Assembly: GCA_026419315.1 (NCBI GenBank)
Contig: JANZZQ010000021.1
Location: 1 to 12,497 of the forward strand
Direction of reading: 5' to 3'
Length of the DNA: 12,497 nucleotides
Source of the DNA: Armatimonadota bacterium
GTDB taxonomy: Bacteria > Armatimonadota > Fervidibacteria > Fervidibacterales > Fervidibacteraceae
Both the position numbers and the translations under genes were made by a program. Of the stretch, positions 5,677 through 12,497 are shown in pieces (position 1 is the first letter of the stretch; each line of letters starts with the position of its first letter). The notes beneath the pieces are model-generated. The model saw nothing but the letters and a program-made list of their open reading frames with translations. It ran no database searches and had not been told where the DNA came from.

Positions 5677-6138
5677 CTACAGATTACGCCTCCCCCTCAG
5701 TGCCCTATCCACTTCCCGCTTCATTTCCCGTTCCATTATTTCCCGTCGCCTATCCACCTTCCGTTTTCCCTTAGCCAGTCCCAGTTCAACCTTTGCGTAG
5801 CCTCTTTCGTTGAAGTAAACCCTGAGCGGAATAAGGGTCAAACCTCGCTGCTGGGTTAACCCCATTAACTTGTCAATTTCCCGCCTATGCATTAGCAACT
5901 TGCGGGGTTGGCGAGGGTCATAATTGCGCTGCAAAACAGGGTCATAAGGGGCGATGTGCATGTTGTAGAGCCAAAGTTCACCTTTGTTGACGCGAGCGTA
6001 TGCTTCCGAAAGTGAAACCTTGCCTTGACGAACCGATTTGACTTCTGGACCGGTCAGAACTATGCCTGCTTCATAGGTCTCCAAGATGTCGTAATCGTGG
6101 CGGGCTTTGCGGTTAACGGCAACTGTTCGTTCTGGCAT
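5677..6138 (-). CDS. smpB: SsrA-binding protein SmpB
   Basis: A 153-residue protein, the usual SmpB length. SmpB binds tmRNA (SsrA) and brings it to stalled ribosomes, so the incomplete protein is tagged for degradation and the ribosome is freed. The sequence carries the OB-fold signatures: RKARHDYDILETYEAGIVLTG, EVKSVRQGKVSLSEAYARV, and LWLYNMHIAPY, then RKLLMHRREI and the GLTLIPLRVYFNERGYAKVELGLAKGKR block, ending in a basic Lys/Arg-rich tail that folds against the decoding centre. The ATG lies six bases after the stop of the HEAT-repeat gene, with only a weak GAAGTGA ribosome site, so translation may be partly coupled to that gene. The tmRNA gene often found next to smpB is not visible here. 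Confidence 0.96.
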   Translation of the reverse strand: MPERTVAVNRKARHDYDILETYEAGIVLTGPEVKSVRQGKVSLSEAYARVNKGELWLYNMHIAPYDPVLQRNYDPRQPRKLLMHRREIDKLMGLTQQRGLTLIPLRVYFNERGYAKVELGLAKGKRKVDRRREIMEREMKREVDRALRGRRNL

Positions 6139-6144
6139 TTTGCA

Positions 6145-7572
6145 TCACTTCATCGGTGAAGGGACTGGTTGTGCTGCGGAGCGGATTCGCCTTGCAGACC
6201 TCTTTGAAGTCACAACAGTAAAACCTTTCGATTGGGCAATTTCCTGCAAAGTTCTTGCCGCCTTCTGAGCCGCGCTACTGACTTCCGGAATATTGGCGCT
6301 TGCAACCCTTTTGAGTGTGTCAATTGCTCTCGGGTCACCGAGTTCTTCAAGAGCCCTGATGATTTGCAATGCTGCTTGTGGATGAGGGTCAAAAACCGCT
6401 TGTATAAGCGGCATCACCGCTTTGGGGTTCTTCAACTTCGCCAATCCCAAAGCGGCGTGGTATCTGACGCTCCATTCCGGGTCTTTAAGCGCCTCGCACA
6501 AACTGTCCAAAATGTCCTCCCCACCAAGTTGACTCAACCCTTGAACCGCTGTAAGGCGAATCAGCCAGTCTGGGTCACGAAGGGCTTTCTTGAGATACGG
6601 CTTCGCCATATGCTTGCCGACTTGAACCAGTGCTTTCAAAGCTTGAAACCTAACCTCTTGGTCGGGGTCATTCAAAAGTTTGCAAAGCGGCTCAAATAAG
6701 GACTTATCTGGAAAACGAGCAATTGCTTGTATTGCTGACTGCCGGACAAGTGGGTCCGGGTCTTTCAACGCTTTCACCAACTCCCTCAATGCCCTTCTGT
6801 CACCCATTGAACCAAGAACTTCTGCTGCGACCTGCCTGACCGTTTGATTAGGGTGCTTAAGCGATTTCACCAACTGAGGCACAGACTCTTTCCCAATGGA
6901 CATCAAGGCGTCTCTCACTAACCGCCTCAATTCAGCACCGTCGCGAGCCAGAATGTCAAGAAGGAAAGGAATTGCCTTTGGGTCCTTCAACTTCCCGAGA
7001 GCTTCAATTGCGGTTCTGGAAAAGTCAGCACCGCCATGCTTAACCAGTTCTGTCAGGAGTTTGAAGGCTTTGCGGCTTCCGATCTCGCCCAACGCTTCAA
7101 CGATGAGGCGCTGGAGTTCTGGGGCTTCTTGAGTGAACCTTTCAAGTAAGGCTGGAGCCGCTTCCTTTGCCCCAATCCTACCTAAAATTTGAATAACCCA
7201 ACGCCTCATGGCAAGTTCTTCGTGATTAACCTGCTCAAGCAAGACAGGAACGGCAGGCTTCCCTATCTTCACCAATGCCTCCGCCGCCGCTCGTTGAACC
7301 GTCAGACTGGAGTCCGAAAGAGTGGCAACGAGAACGGGAACTGCCTTTTCCGCCCGCAATTCCCCAAGAGCCATCGCCGAAACAAGGCGGACAAGGTAAT
7401 GCGGGCTTTTCTCAAGTGCCTCAATCAACAAAGGGATAACTTGTTTGGCAGGTAAAGCGAGGATTTGTTGCAGGCTTTCTTCCGGAGTCGCCTCCGAGCG
7501 CCCTTCCAGTCGCTTTAAAATCCTCTGAAGTTGCTGCCTCACTCTGGTCATTGCTGTCGCCTTCTTTGCCAT
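6145..7572 (-). CDS. HEAT-repeat protein (PBS-lyase-type HEAT repeats)
   Basis: A 475-residue protein made almost wholly of about twelve or thirteen helical repeats with a period near 31 residues, such as ...LVKALKDPDPLVRQSAIQAI. Each repeat shows the D-P/D-x-x-V-R-x-x-A-x-x-A-L core of the short HEAT repeats found in phycocyanobilin-lyase-like proteins. The N-terminus (1-45) and a basic Ser/Pro tail (about 445-475) lie outside the solenoid. There is no signal peptide, membrane segment or catalytic motif, so it is probably a cytoplasmic scaffold; many bacteria of this kind carry large numbers of such proteins with unknown partners. Presence of phycobilisomes is not implied. The ATG at 7572 has a weak ribosome site; ATG 7551 is an alternative start. 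It has its own strong promoter (7618-7646) and is co-transcribed with smpB, six bases downstream. Confidence 0.9.
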   Translation of the reverse strand: MAKKATAMTRVRQQLQRILKRLEGRSEATPEESLQQILALPAKQVIPLLIEALEKSPHYLVRLVSAMALGELRAEKAVPVLVATLSDSSLTVQRAAAEALVKIGKPAVPVLLEQVNHEELAMRRWVIQILGRIGAKEAAPALLERFTQEAPELQRLIVEALGEIGSRKAFKLLTELVKHGGADFSRTAIEALGKLKDPKAIPFLLDILARDGAELRRLVRDALMSIGKESVPQLVKSLKHPNQTVRQVAAEVLGSMGDRRALRELVKALKDPDPLVRQSAIQAIARFPDKSLFEPLCKLLNDPDQEVRFQALKALVQVGKHMAKPYLKKALRDPDWLIRLTAVQGLSQLGGEDILDSLCEALKDPEWSVRYHAALGLAKLKNPKAVMPLIQAVFDPHPQAALQIIRALEELGDPRAIDTLKRVASANIPEVSSAAQKAARTLQEIAQSKGFTVVTSKRSARRIRSAAQPVPSPMK

Positions 7573-7617
7573 AGTTTCACTATTCGGATGTCATGGTGGC
7601 AACTTTTGTCGCCCTAA

Positions 7618-7646
7618 ATTATAACGCTTTTTGTGCCAAAAGTCAA
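7618..7646 (-). promoter_or_regulatory. Near-consensus promoter of the HEAT-smpB unit
   Basis: On the minus strand TTGACT (7641-7646), exactly 17 bases, then a perfect TATAAT (7618-7623). The predicted start near 7611 leaves a leader of about 38 bases. The -35 hexamer includes the TGA stop of the SdpI-like gene (7643-7645), so the promoter begins inside that gene's end and makes smpB expression independent of the upstream protease unit. Confidence 0.9.
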
Positions 7647-8305
7647 GAGGTGGTGGCATTTGCCTGACGATAAACTATATAGGCTTGAACGATTACGACA
7701 AGAAGAAGGGCAAAAATTAACCCCAAAAGTGCGAGGTCGAACCAGGGAGGCAAAAAAGGCGTAATCAAGAACAGCGCACCTATCACCATAAACCCATAAC
7801 CAGCCGTTTTATTCACAGTGCGCCAAGCGATCTCGTTTACAAGCGTCCAAGGAAGCCTCACTCCTGCAACCCAGTTTCGCTTTAATTTCGGTAAAATGTT
7901 GCCAATGTAGATGAATAAAACTCCAATGGCAGGAAACATAACAGGTCTAGGGTTACTAAGCCATCCGAGACCGACTGCCAAAATCGATGAGTGGACAGCG
8001 ACCATGAATGCGCTCATTAGGGTGCGGATACCGAGCAGGAGTTTAAGGTCTGAAGTTTCTAACCTCAACTGTCCTTTTTCCGTCGCTGCCAGCCAAAAGC
8101 ATAGGGTTAAAACACCCCACAAAACTGCCAACATCGCTGGCATGAACCAAACTGTCATTTCTCGGCTCATCCAGCCATCGGGTTGCCACTGGGCATTGAA
8201 GTGGGTTGGGACTTTTTCTGGCAAGTAGGGGTAAGCGAACCAACCAATCAAAAAGCACAAACCAACCCAAAACAGACTTTCTCCAATTTCCCGTGTCCAT
8301 CGCAT
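7643..8305 (-). CDS. SdpI-family / DUF1648 multispanning membrane protein
   Basis: A 220-residue membrane protein with about six hydrophobic segments. I chose ATG 8305 because GAGGTG (complement of 8314-8319) lies eight bases upstream; TTG 8323 would read through that ribosome site. Near the N-terminus LPEKVPTHFNAQWQPDGW (28-45) is the DUF1648 signature, and LPKLKRNWVAGVRLPWTLVNEIAWRTVNKTAGYGF (138-172) is the SdpI-family loop. In Bacillus subtilis SdpI protects against the SdpC killing peptide and also sequesters the repressor SdpR; most homologues are unstudied. No sdpC, sdpA, sdpB or ArsR-type sdpR homologue is in the window, so a toxin-immunity role is not shown. It begins 43 bases after the M48 protease gene on the same strand and probably shares its transcript, which fits an envelope-related function. 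Confidence 0.88.
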   Translation of the reverse strand: MRWTREIGESLFWVGLCFLIGWFAYPYLPEKVPTHFNAQWQPDGWMSREMTVWFMPAMLAVLWGVLTLCFWLAATEKGQLRLETSDLKLLLGIRTLMSAFMVAVHSSILAVGLGWLSNPRPVMFPAIGVLFIYIGNILPKLKRNWVAGVRLPWTLVNEIAWRTVNKTAGYGFMVIGALFLITPFLPPWFDLALLGLIFALLLVVIVQAYIVYRQANATTS

Positions 8306-8348
8306 TTGTTTCACACCTCGCAAGAAGTTTGTCTTCGTTTTACCGTAT

Positions 8349-9476
8349 CTACAACCGTCCGCCTAATCGCTCTCTCAAGAAACTTCTGCTTATGGTTTGC
8401 CTAATTCGGCTTGCCAACTGTTCTGGTGGGAACCGATTCACCGCTATATCGGCGGGGGTGAGAACCCAAAGGGGGCGGAGAGCGACCGAAATTGTGACAC
8501 CTTCAGAAGTCACTTTTGCTTGGAAGTCGAAAGCCTGTGCACCTGCCTCCAAGGCATCATCCAATTTCTTTGCCGCCTCTTGTGCCCGTTCGTATGCACT
8601 TTGTTTCTCTGAAGGGGCAAACTTACACAATTCCTCCCCGCTGAGCAGCAAAACTGCCAATTTTCTCCCGTTGTCCTCAATTTCCTTGACCTCAACTTGC
8701 AACGCTTTTGTGACTGGTCGGCGGTTAATGGGCATTCCACTTACGGTTAACCATTTTTTGACGCTGCTAATGCGTTCATCGAGAGCGGGGTGAGTTGTCC
8801 AGTAGCCGGGCAGAAATTGGGGCGGAGTTGATTGTTTTTCCAGCCTGGAGAGTTTCTCAAAGAAGGTCAGTAGACCAACGGGGTTAAACCCCGCTCGTTG
8901 CAAATAGGCGAACGCAGCTTCGTCTGCTTCCCTTTCCATGTCTCGGGAGTAGCCTAACATAAACACTTGAACAACTTTGGACACAATTTGTGCCGCTTGA
9001 ATTGACGTTTCGCCGCGAATGAAAACTGCCGCCAGCATCGCTAACAGCACAGGAATGCTCAGGCGACTCTCCTTCTCTATCATCCGAACCGCATGCAAGC
9101 GGGTGTTATGGGCGATTTCGTGAGCGAGGACTGCCGCAAGTTCGTGCTCGCTCTCTGCAAGTTTGAGCAGACCTGTCGTGACATACATGAACCCGCCGGG
9201 GAAAGTGAAGGCGTTGGGTTCGTTGTCCTCCACGACTTTAATGGCATACGACATTTTGGGGCGCTCAGTGACGGGAACAAGCCTTGCTATGATTTGCCGG
9301 AGTAGAGGAAGCATTGGGTGGTCGTTGACTATTTTCACTTTTTGCTCAAACTCCCTGACGGCTTCCTCTCCCAGCCTCCTTTCCTGCTCGGTCACTTCTT
9401 GAGGAAGTGGGTGTTGAGGTGCTGCTATGCAAGTTATCAGCGCCAACAGGATTGTTGAGGCAAACCATCGGCTCAT
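8349..9476 (-). CDS. Exported M48-family zinc metalloprotease with uncharacterised C-terminal domain
   Basis: A 375-residue protein. The start is ATG 9476, since GGAGG lies eight bases upstream; the in-frame ATG 9491 has no ribosome site. Residues 1-19 (MSRWFASTILLALITCIAA) form a signal peptide. The peptidase domain (about 30-245) has NAFTFPGGFMYVTTGLL (88-104), the zinc motif HEIAHNTRLH (119-128), E181-x3-D185 supplying the third ligand, and the THPALDERI stretch (228-236). This is the BepA/YggG-like group of M48 proteases that remove misfolded outer-membrane or periplasmic proteins, rather than the multispanning HtpX type. A short hydrophobic segment (141-153) may touch the membrane, as in BepA. 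The last 125 residues do not resemble the TPR domain of BepA, and I do not recognise them. Its neighbours are a small charged protein upstream and an SdpI-like membrane protein downstream. Confidence 0.92.
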   Translation of the reverse strand: MSRWFASTILLALITCIAAPQHPLPQEVTEQERRLGEEAVREFEQKVKIVNDHPMLPLLRQIIARLVPVTERPKMSYAIKVVEDNEPNAFTFPGGFMYVTTGLLKLAESEHELAAVLAHEIAHNTRLHAVRMIEKESRLSIPVLLAMLAAVFIRGETSIQAAQIVSKVVQVFMLGYSRDMEREADEAAFAYLQRAGFNPVGLLTFFEKLSRLEKQSTPPQFLPGYWTTHPALDERISSVKKWLTVSGMPINRRPVTKALQVEVKEIEDNGRKLAVLLLSGEELCKFAPSEKQSAYERAQEAAKKLDDALEAGAQAFDFQAKVTSEGVTISVALRPLWVLTPADIAVNRFPPEQLASRIRQTISRSFLRERLGGRL

Positions 9477-9554
9477 TTTCGTGTCCTCCATTTAGAAAGG
9501 CGATTTCGCAGCCTCAAATGTTTTGACGCTTTACAGCCGGTGAAAGACCTAAGT

Positions 9555-9812
9555 TCACTGGACCTCAATTTCTTGCAACTTTTCCATTGCCCGCTCGGCG
9601 GAGCGGATGCGATAGTCAATCATTGCCCTGAAGGCTTTGAAAACTTCGATTTCCGCGTTGATAAGATGCTGTGTTGCGTCGCGCCCGATTGCCTTGACAA
9701 TTAACTCGGTCACGAATCGTTTCAGGGTCTTGGGTTTGCGTTTCGGCTTCTCCCTAACCTCCTCCTCTACGACTTCAACTTCCTCGGCTTCTGGTCTTGG
9801 TCGGCGTGCCAT
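9555..9812 (-). CDS. Small charged hypothetical protein, 85 aa
   Basis: I do not recognise this protein, but it is very likely real: ATG 9812 is preceded by a full GGAGGTGAT ribosome site with eight-base spacing. Residues 1-30 are a low-complexity, mixed-charge tail (acidic EAEEVEVVEEEV, then basic REKPKRKPK). Residues 31-85 are predicted helical (FVTELIVKAIGRDATQHLINAE, then FRAMIDYRIRSAERAMEKLQ), with a heptad-like spacing of hydrophobic residues in the last 30 that suggests a short coiled coil and oligomerisation. There is no Cys and no membrane segment. It is the first gene of the minus-strand block, 78 bases before the protease gene, and diverges from the oxidoreductase at 9912. It could be a small DNA- or membrane-associated scaffold; no function can be assigned. 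Confidence 0.75.
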   Translation of the reverse strand: MARRPRPEAEEVEVVEEEVREKPKRKPKTLKRFVTELIVKAIGRDATQHLINAEIEVFKAFRAMIDYRIRSAERAMEKLQEIEVQ

Positions 9813-9911
9813 CGGAAATCACCTCCGACAGCAGATTTGAGTGTGCCGTGTAAAAATTATGCGGCTCGAATTTCTCTCCCGCTCTCAATAAATCGTTGGA
9901 GGTGATCTGAA

Positions 9912-10889
9912 GTGAGCTTGGTGCGAATTGGCTTCATCGGATGCGGTGGCATCGCAAACCTGCACATGAACAACTTGAGCGGGATTGAGGGTGTGGAGTT
10001 GGTTGCTTTCTGCGATGTCGATGAAGGGAGGGCTAAAGCATCGGCGGAGCGATTCAAAGGAAACGCTTACACTGACCATCGAGCGATGTTGGAGAAGGAG
10101 CAACTTGATGCCGTTTACATCTGCATCCCTCCCCACGCCCACACCGACCAGGAAATCCTCGCCGCTCAAGCGGGCGTCGCCCTCTTCATTGAAAAGCCGA
10201 TCGCTCGCACCCTTGACAAAGCACTGGAGATTTTGGAAGCGGTCGAAAAGGCGGGCGTTATCAACTCAGTTGGTTATCACTTTCGCTACTTTGATGGAAC
10301 CGATTTGGCAAAAGAGCGATTAAAGGGCAAAACCATCGGCATGGTAATGGGCTACTGGATGGGGGGACTTCCCGGAGTTTACTGGTGGCGAAGGCTTGAG
10401 ATGTCTGGTGGTCAAATCGTTGAGCAAACAACCCATATCTTTGACCTTGCCAGATATCTTGTTGGCGATATCGTTCGCGTCAGTGCTGCAACGGCGTTGA
10501 GGGCACTTCAAGACGTTCCCGACCTCAATGTGCCTGATGTAGGTGTTGTCAATGTTTGGTTTGAAAACGGGGCGATAGGTTGTATAGCCAACACTTGCAT
10601 GTTGCGAATGGGCTACACAACGGGAGTTCACATCATCACTCCGGACTTAATCGCGGAAGTTTCTTGGAGCGGCGTCAAGTTCATTGAACCCCACCGGACC
10701 GAGGAAGTTCGTCACCAGCGCAACGGTCACTTTTACGAAAGCGTCGTTTTCGTTGAGGCTGTCAAGACGAAAAACCAGTCGCTAATTCGAAGTGATTACG
10801 CTGATGCTGTCAAAACCCTTGCGGTGACTTTGGCTGCCCTTGAATCTGCGGAAAAGCAGGGCGAACCTGTTGAGGTTCCAAAGGTTTGA
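9912..10889 (+). CDS. Gfo/Idh/MocA-family NAD(P)-dependent oxidoreductase
   Basis: A 325-residue enzyme starting at GTG 9912, seven bases after GGAGGTGA. The N-terminal Rossmann fold shows GFIGCGGIA (7-15) and the acidic D35 at the end of strand two, which favours NAD over NADP. The family's EKP motif is at 94-96 (LFIEKPIA), with Lys95 at the active site. The C-terminal sheet domain includes GYHFRY (121-126) and SGGQIVEQTTHIFDLARYL (165-183), whose H175 and D178 match the conserved substrate-site pair. The reaction is probably oxidation of a hydroxyl on a sugar, inositol or sugar acid; the specific substrate is not readable. The next gene on the strand encodes an unrelated secreted protein 85 bases on, so metabolic context is missing. 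It differs clearly from the partial relative at the left edge. Confidence 0.93.
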   Translation: MSLVRIGFIGCGGIANLHMNNLSGIEGVELVAFCDVDEGRAKASAERFKGNAYTDHRAMLEKEQLDAVYICIPPHAHTDQEILAAQAGVALFIEKPIARTLDKALEILEAVEKAGVINSVGYHFRYFDGTDLAKERLKGKTIGMVMGYWMGGLPGVYWWRRLEMSGGQIVEQTTHIFDLARYLVGDIVRVSAATALRALQDVPDLNVPDVGVVNVWFENGAIGCIANTCMLRMGYTTGVHIITPDLIAEVSWSGVKFIEPHRTEEVRHQRNGHFYESVVFVEAVKTKNQSLIRSDYADAVKTLAVTLAALESAEKQGEPVEVPKV

Positions 10890-10974
10890 CTGGGAACGAA
10901 AGACTAACTTGTGGTGTCAAAATTTTTGGTGGTGGGCATCGGGCAAAAAGCCCTCAAGCCTGCCGGTGAGCGAC

Positions 10975-11985
10975 ATGAGCCGAGCAGTCACTTTCTCTCT
11001 GCCTTTGCTTGTTTTGCTTTCGGGAGCCTTAGCAGCACAAAACTCAAAAACTCCGTCGGTGCCAAAAGCCATCATTGAAGCCAACGCCTCAGTCAAACTC
11101 GGCATCCCTCAAGGATCGCGGGTGCTTTTGCGTGAGGTCATCGTTTTCGTTGACAATTACCCTGACCCGTCCCTCCGAGCTTTCGTTGAACCGATGCTCA
11201 AAGCGGCATTGACGGAAGCTGGTTTCACTGTCGTTGCGACCCCACAGGAAGTTCGCCGCGAGATTGAAGAACGTCGGTTTGAAAGGGAATCCGAGGAAAT
11301 CCACAAAGGTTCGCTGCCGCCAAAAGGGACAATTTTGCGGGAGACCGTTGAGTTAAAAGCGACGGTCCACTTGGTTCGGTCTGCAAGGCAACTCGGCCTG
11401 CTCCTCGGTGAACTCAGGCGGCACCGAATTAACATCGGCGGTTTTTATATCCGCAAAAACGAATCGGGGGCTTTGGTTTTTCTGGAAATCGTTGACAACG
11501 CAACATTGACCACCACAGCTCAACTTGTCAGTTTCGCCACCAACAAAGACGAAACCTTCACAATCACTGGCACCCCATTCGGTGCTATTGTGCTCGGTCG
11601 CGATAATCAGCGGCAGAGGGACATGGAGGCTCTAAGAGCTGCTCTCGGGCATCTGAGTAACCTGCTCAAAATCAAACTTACCGAGCGCGAACCAATTAAA
11701 GGCAAAGTTCTGGGTAAAGTTGAGGGCGTGACCGCAACTTATGTTGTCATCAATGTCGGCCGGCTGGACGGGGTTCAAAAGGGAGCAAAGTTCGCCGTTC
11801 ATCCCGTCAGGAAAGTAGGGGAAGAGTTGGTTACGTTCCCGCCCCTCGCGAAAATCCGAGTTTTGATCGTCAATGAAACAAACTCCGTTTGCGACGTCAT
11901 TGAGGGCAAACTTGAAGACATCAACGAAGGCGACGAGGCAAGGGAAATCATTCAAGAAGTCAAAACTGCCTCAAGTAAGCAATAA
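10975..11985 (+). CDS. Secreted CsgG-like / FlgT-C-like envelope protein
   Basis: A 336-residue protein. I chose ATG 10975 because GGTGAG sits five bases upstream and a clean signal peptide begins there (MSR, hydrophobic 4-18, ALA-AQ cleavage near 20). The open frame extends 45 codons further upstream, but that part overlaps the previous gene and has no protein-like character. Residues 45-235 resemble the alternating helix-strand plan of CsgG/LpoB-type proteins: VLLREVIVFVDNY, a helix with FVEPMLKAALTEAGFTVVATPQEVRREIEE, then ALVFLEIVDNATLTTTAQLV. Residues 242-325 (GKVLGKVEGVTATYVVINVG through IRVLIVNETNSVCDVIEGK) look like the small beta domain found at the C-terminus of FlgT and many CsgG-like proteins. 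With no lipobox Cys it is probably periplasmic or surface-associated. No curli or flagellar gene is nearby. The similarity is judged by eye and needs a profile search. Confidence 0.6.
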   Translation: MSRAVTFSLPLLVLLSGALAAQNSKTPSVPKAIIEANASVKLGIPQGSRVLLREVIVFVDNYPDPSLRAFVEPMLKAALTEAGFTVVATPQEVRREIEERRFERESEEIHKGSLPPKGTILRETVELKATVHLVRSARQLGLLLGELRRHRINIGGFYIRKNESGALVFLEIVDNATLTTTAQLVSFATNKDETFTITGTPFGAIVLGRDNQRQRDMEALRAALGHLSNLLKIKLTEREPIKGKVLGKVEGVTATYVVINVGRLDGVQKGAKFAVHPVRKVGEELVTFPPLAKIRVLIVNETNSVCDVIEGKLEDINEGDEAREIIQEVKTASSKQ

Positions 11986-12010
11986 GCGAAAGCAGCCTTC
12001 GGTCGCTTTT
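11984..12010 (+). terminator. Probable terminator overlapping the stop codon
   Basis: AAGCGA (11984-11989) pairs with TCGCTT (12003-12008), the loop holds a CCTTCGG sub-hairpin, and four T residues follow (12007-12010). The left arm overlaps the TAA stop at 11983-11985. It lies between convergent genes and could act in both directions, though the minus side has only a weak T run. Confidence 0.5.
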
Positions 12011-12025
12011 ACTTGCCCGTCGGCG

Positions 12026-12497
12026 TTATTGCCCTTTCGAGAGCAAAAGCAACTTTGAGCCAACCTGGACGATCTGGTTCGGCAAACTTTCAACTCTACC
12101 GCTTGCCTCGTCTCGTTTGACTTGCGTCACAGTGAAGTAACCGACCACTTTGTTCGTTGCGAAATCGGTGATGGTCAACTTCATTCCAACCTTGATGCCC
12201 TGCCGACTTCCAGCCGAAATTGTTCCTTTGTTCCCGCGCAAAAATGTCAATAGCGCAAACTTACCTTCAGTTGCGGTTTCAGGTTGAGTTTCCGCCAACT
12301 CAATTTTCCCTGGCTTTTCTTCTCCCGACGACCACAGCCCGAAGAACCTACCTTCCAGAATCAAAAACCTCGCCCGCTCTCGGTCTTCCGACCAACCTCC
12401 TCCAACTCCCCACTTGGGCGGGTAGCCTTGTGTCCAGTGCAGTGCGAGCAACGAATTGGGTGAAGCCAACCACTGCAAACTCAGCGCCCAATACCTC
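12026..12497 (-). CDS. Protein with beta-rich region and C-terminal small beta domain, 3' part (5' end outside window)
   Basis: The frame stays open to the right window edge and ends at TAA (complement of 12026-12028); about 156 residues are visible, so this is the C-terminal part of a longer protein. The internal TTG at 12478 has no ribosome site and I do not take it as a start. The first 60 visible residues alternate hydrophobic and polar residues with many Trp, Gly and Tyr (for example YWALSLQWLASP and ARFLILEGRFFGLW), as in outer-membrane or surface beta strands. A linker rich in Glu, Thr and Pro follows. The last 80 residues (GTISAGSRQGIKVGMKLTIT through VVGYFTVTQV and a final VGSKLLLLSKGQ) resemble the C-terminal domain of the convergent gene ending at 11985. 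I do not recognise a named family; a cell-envelope role is an inference from this resemblance. Confidence 0.7.
   Translation of the reverse strand, partial: RYWALSLQWLASPNSLLALHWTQGYPPKWGVGGGWSEDRERARFLILEGRFFGLWSSGEEKPGKIELAETQPETATEGKFALLTFLRGNKGTISAGSRQGIKVGMKLTITDFATNKVVGYFTVTQVKRDEASGRVESLPNQIVQVGSKLLLLSKGQ

Noticed and set aside
7643..8305. A complete Sdp toxin-immunity system
   Set aside because: Only an SdpI-like protein is present; no SdpC-like toxin, SdpA, SdpB or SdpR is visible in the window.
9856..9861. CATAAT as the -10 box for the 85-aa gene (minus strand)
   Set aside because: No acceptable -35 hexamer lies 15-19 bases upstream; the only TTGAGA is 21 bases away.
10840..10974. 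Upstream extension of the CsgG-like gene to ATG 10840
   Set aside because: It overlaps the previous gene by 50 bases, lacks a ribosome site and would bury the evident signal peptide inside the protein.
1..12497. CRISPR arrays, insertion sequences, tRNA or rRNA genes
   Set aside because: No spaced direct repeats, transposase-like protein or cloverleaf-like sequence was found on either strand by eye.

Overview
The window looks like a bacterial chromosome segment of roughly even base composition. It has strong GGAGGTGA-type Shine-Dalgarno sites, several TTG or GTG starts, sigma70-like promoters and no mobile elements, tRNA, rRNA or CRISPR. The mix of Gfo/Idh/MocA oxidoreductases, tandem Hsp20 chaperones, a HEAT-repeat protein and secreted M48/CsgG-like proteins would suit a moderately thermophilic environmental bacterium, for instance a lineage near Armatimonadota. 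That placement is a weak inference from gene content and style; no marker gene here settles it.

Left part (1-2603, + strand): the 3' part of a Gfo/Idh/MocA-type oxidoreductase, then a two-gene unit of a membrane-anchored or secreted thermonuclease with an Ada-like zinc module and a stand-alone LuxE-type acyl-protein synthetase. The next block (2636-3920, - strand) holds two small heat-shock proteins, each with its own ribosome site and terminator; the upstream one has a very good promoter. A divergent promoter region (3837-4191) leads rightward to tatC, whose frame encodes an extra N-terminal membrane segment. Between tatC and the next gene (5080-5346) lie an 11-bp inverted repeat and a GC-rich hairpin, but no gene.

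Central block (5231-9812, - strand), in order of transcription: an 85-aa charged protein of unknown function, an exported M48 metalloprotease, an SdpI-family membrane protein, a HEAT-repeat protein, SmpB and an FmdB-type zinc ribbon. A near-consensus promoter overlapping the stop codon of the SdpI-like gene starts the HEAT-smpB unit, so this block holds at least two transcription units.

Right part (9912-12497): a complete Gfo/Idh/MocA oxidoreductase and a secreted CsgG-like protein on the + strand. These converge on the 3' end of a - strand gene cut by the window edge. The last two proteins appear to share a small C-terminal beta domain and may belong to one cell-envelope system.

No complete defence system or biosynthetic cluster is visible. 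The points most worth following are the TatC N-terminal extension, the convergent pair of envelope proteins, the stand-alone LuxE-type enzyme and the inverted repeat at 5118-5192.
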